Translations under genes and position numbers: made by a program
Notes under the pieces: model-generated
Seen by the model: the letters and a program-made list of their open reading frames with translations, nothing else
What the model was told of the DNA's origin: nothing
Database searches by the model: none
Source of the DNA: Nymphaea colorata
Taxonomy: Eukaryota; Streptophyta; Magnoliopsida; Nymphaeales; Nymphaeaceae
Direction of reading: 5' to 3'
DNA: 64,000 nucleotides
Assembly: GCF_008831285.2 (NCBI RefSeq)
Contig: NC_045146.1
Span: 6,832,972 to 6,896,971 of the forward strand
Shown: piece by piece, positions 61,801 through 64,000 of the stretch
Layout: the number at the start of each line of letters is the position of its first letter
How positions within the stretch are numbered: position 1 is the stretch's first letter

Positions 61801-63120
61801 GGGAACAGTGATCAGCAGAGAAAATCAGATTACAGTTTAATTCTTTAGTAATACTGCTGACAGAGAGTAAGTTCACAGGAATATTTGGAACATGCAGGGC
61901 ATTGTGGAGACGGTATTTGTTCAACAGGGACAAGCTCCCTTTCCCAGCCACAGAGATAGAAGACCCATCTGCCATAGACACGCGTTGCTTGCCAGAGGAA
62001 AGTTGATATTCTTGAAAGAGTTTAGAGTCCCCTGTCATGTGGTGAGTGGCTCCACTATCAACAATCCAATCACCAAGAGGAGGGTTACCTTGATCAGTCG
62101 AGGCAACGAGGGCTTGGGCTAGCTGAGCCCCTTCAGACGTGGAGGACTCCTCAGGGGTAGTAGATAGGCGGTTGATGTACGTCTGCAGCTCCTTGAGTTG
62201 AGCAGGGGACAGCTTGGACTTTGCACCACTAGAAGAATTACTCTGACTGGAATCAGACACAGAAGGGCTACGCTTGCCAGAGGGAGGACGACCTCTGACC
62301 AGTCTCTTCTCGGGATGAAGATCCCAACAGAAATCCACCGAATGCCCCAACTTGTTGCAATGAGTGCAATGCCGGGCAGGACGCTGCCCAGTCCCTGAGG
62401 CACGGCTGACAAAGGCAGAAGGGCCATGACCGGTGTCAAGATGCATCACCTGGCGACGTTGCTCTTCAGACTCAACACGAGCATATACTTCCTCTATCCC
62501 CGGAATCTCATCACCATTAAGAATCTGGCTACGAATAGACTCAAATTCATCCCGCAGGCCTCCCAGAAACAGAAACGTACGGTCCATCCATTCCTTTTCC
62601 CAGTAGAGGGAATGATCTGAACCGCACTTCCACTCATCAGTCACATGATAATCTAGCTCCTCCCATTTGGTCTTCAGGGCAGCATAGAAGGCAGCAACAG
62701 ACAAATCACCCTGTGTCAAGGAGTAAATACTGCGTTTAATCTGATAAGTGCGTAGATGTCTCTTCTTGCGACCATACATCTTTGCAAGCACAGTCCACAT
62801 ATCAAAAGAGGTCGGCTTCCGCAGAATGAGGGGCTGGATATCAGAGGACACGGAGCTGATAATCCACACCTTCACTTGGCTGTCCTCCAACGCCCACGTC
62901 GCCCATTGAGGATCAGATTTGATGGGCGCAGGTTTGTCGCCAGTGATGTAAGAGAGACGCCCACGGCTAGTAATCCCAATCTCGAGAGCGGCAGACCAAG
63001 ATAGGTAATTGTCCTTGGTCAGACGGATGGAGGTGACCTGGATCGGCACGTTCTCAGTCTTGGAGGCGCTGCCCGCGTCAAGAACGGCATCTTTTTGAGT
63101 CCCCATCGCTTCTGCCATCA
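58807..63120 (-). CDS. Copia-2 gag-pol polyprotein (one frameshift)
   Basis: ATG at 63120 (MAEAMGTQKD). One frame runs to about 59297 and then needs a shift near 59300-59330 to continue through RNase H to the TAG at 58807-58809. Gag carries TKDNYLSWSAALEIG and a CCHC knuckle (CTHCNKLGHSVDFC). Protease has WIVDSGATHHMTGD. Integrase has HERLGHLP/CEVCQLAKH and catalytic-motif residues in VHSDVWGPSG, FRTDNAREY and NGIAERKNR. RT has [26 protein letters not shown] and YVDDMIVTG. RNase H has GYSDADWAG, SSAEAEYRA and YCDNKSAINLA. Reverse transcription and integration machinery is otherwise complete. An in-frame extension upstream of 63120 reaches into the 5' LTR without an ATG that I favour. Confidence 0.9.
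58813..58822 (-). promoter_or_regulatory. Copia-2 polypurine tract
   Basis: On the minus strand TGAGGGGGAG directly precedes the 3' LTR, the same arrangement as in copia-1. Confidence 0.9.
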
Positions 63121-63239
63121 CAAACAAGCACACAGCAACAAGAGGCACAGCGGCGGGAATGAGGCAGCGGCGACGGAAGGCAGGCGACGGCGCAACACAG
63201 AGGCCACCCACGGTGGCAGAAACCAAGAACGGGCCGAAC

Positions 63240-63360
63240 GGAGGACTGCGGAGGCGCAATAGAGGACGGCGGAACAGAGGACGGCAGCAGAACAGAGGAC
63301 GGCGGCGGAACAGAGGACGGCGGCGGCGGAACAGAGGGCGGCGGCGGCAGAGCAGGGCGA
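63240..63360 (-). repeat. GC-rich tandem-repeat leader of copia-2
   Basis: Repeated GGACGGCGGCGGAACAGA-type units (about 15-18 bp) between the primer site and gag. In the reading frame open through here they would encode FRRRPL-like repeats, but this lies upstream of the likely start codon. Copia-1 has an analogous, non-identical GC-rich repeated leader. Confidence 0.75.
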
Positions 63361-63456
63361 CGTCACAAGGGCAGCAGCGGCGCCGGAACTTCAACGGCGT
63401 CGGGCGACGAAAAAACTTGACGATCCTCGGGAAAGAAACGCTTCTCCAACTTCGCT

Positions 63457-63469
63457 GGCTCTGATACCA
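63457..63469 (-). promoter_or_regulatory. Copia-2 primer-binding site
   Basis: Minus strand TGGTATCAGAGCC directly after the 5' LTR, the initiator methionine tRNA site seen also in copia-1. Confidence 0.95.
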
Positions 63470-63755
63470 TGTAGAAACACGAACCACAAAGAGAGAGTAG
63501 AGAACGAACACACAATATACGTGGAAAACCTCAGAAAGAGGTGAAAAACCACGGGGAAGCTCTGACCTAGGGGCTCACCGCAACCCTAGGAGAGAGAAAA
63601 ATTATATTTCACTTAATTCAACACTTAAACATAAGTGACAATATAAAGAGGGAGAGAGGAGAAGCCGCCTAGGGTACCGAGCCCGCCTCGGTACCCGCAC
63701 CCCATAGAACCGGGTCCAGATATGGACCCGGTTCCCACAACAACATATTCTAACA
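63470..63755 (-). repeat. Copia-2 5' LTR (right)
   Basis: 286 bp. It holds two adjacent hairpins: GGGTACCGAG/CTCGGTACCC (63672-63696, 10-bp stem, 5-nt loop) and GAACCGGGTCC/GGACCCGGTTC (63707-63734, 11-bp stem, 6-nt loop). Confidence 0.95.
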
Positions 63756-63760
63756 ATATG

Positions 63761-64000
63761 AAAAAGAGATAAGCTTGATGTGAAGGAGAAAAATTATGAA
63801 ATGTTAGATATTTACCAAGAGGGTACCTGGTTGTAAATTTTAATCCAAATGAGGATGAGGCAGGTGGCTGATGCTTGGCAACTCCACAATAAGAATCACT
63901 CAAGAGAATTGAGGGTTTTGGCTTTCTCAATGATATTCTAATATGAGGTAATGAGACACTTGAGAAGTATTTGGCATTGAAGTGTCAAAACATCCATGAA
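63761..64000 (-). mobile_element. Old Ty1/copia element, part 5' of the copia-2 insertion (continues off the window)
   Basis: On the minus strand frames read VAKHQPPASSS and TRYPLGKYLTFHNFSPSHQA directly followed by YLFFI, the linker that precedes the RT in copia elements (a YPL-x-YL-x-Y-x-LSP-type motif). It lies just upstream, in element order, of the RT piece at 58380-58540, so copia-2 interrupted it. It runs off the right edge of the window. Confidence 0.75.

Larger units (their letters stand above)
58545..63755 (-). mobile_element. Copia-2: near-intact Ty1/copia retrotransposon
   Basis: Complete minus-strand element with LTRs of 286 bp (5', right) and 268 bp (3', left), flanked by perfect ATATG duplications (58540-58544 and 63756-63760). 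Primer site, GC-rich leader, gag-pol and polypurine tract are all present. The LTRs differ by four substitutions seen by eye, one single-base indel and one 17-bp indel, so it is older than copia-1, yet its coding region is better preserved. It shares domain order and close protein similarity with copia-1. Confidence 0.97.

Noticed and set aside
63118-63511. A separate Arg-rich or Ala-rich protein upstream of copia-2 gag.
   Set aside because: The frames come from GC-rich tandem repeats in the leader; gag has its own ATG at 63120 and the upstream extension begins inside the LTR without an ATG that I favour.
1-64000. tRNA, rRNA or other structural RNA genes.
   Set aside because: No cloverleaf with A and B boxes or rRNA core sequence was recognised by eye; a tRNAscan or Rfam search would be needed to exclude small ones.

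Overview
The window is plant nuclear DNA, most likely from a flowering plant. It holds one multi-exon plant gene with GT-AG introns, plant Ty3/gypsy and Ty1/copia retrotransposons, a plastid-derived rpoB fragment, LINE, hAT and Harbinger-type remnants, and AT-rich filler. I cannot name the species. There is one confident host gene in 64 kb; most of the rest is transposon sequence, much of it nested.

Region 1 (1-21689) is a three-level nest of one long-LTR Ty3/gypsy family. The outer element A (+ strand) has decayed gag, protease, reverse transcriptase, an extra RNase H and integrase, which places it near the Tat/Ogre group. Its 3.5 kb 3' LTR is split at 8945/20356 by element B (- strand, 8946-20355), which keeps both LTRs but no gag-pol. 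B is itself interrupted by a solo LTR, C (12426-16058), with a perfect 5-bp target duplication.

Region 2 (21690-29358) is mostly unassigned AT-rich sequence. It contains an A-rich MITE-like repeat, a Myb/SANT-like (Harbinger-associated) pseudogene, a 0.5 kb plastid rpoB insertion and a LINE reverse transcriptase remnant ending about 230 bp upstream of the host gene start codon.

Region 3 (29359-41463, + strand) is a complete 14-exon gene for a 602-residue DGS1/NCA2-family protein, a mitochondrial membrane protein linked to lipid traffic. All splice junctions can be read and keep frame.

Region 4 (41464-49507) holds a 4.4 kb spacer with a satellite-like array and a second MITE copy, then a 3.1 kb inverted partial copy of DGS1 (part of intron 7 joined to exons 12-14). 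Gene and copy together form a large foldback.

Region 5 (49508-64000) starts with a decayed hAT/ZMYM1-type transposase (- strand), then an old Ty1/copia element (- strand) hit by two younger, related copia elements in opposite orientations. Copia-1 (52426-57919) has apparently identical LTRs and a CTTCA target duplication but a broken reading frame. Copia-2 (58545-63755, - strand) has an ATATG duplication and one nearly continuous gag-pol frame with a single frameshift.
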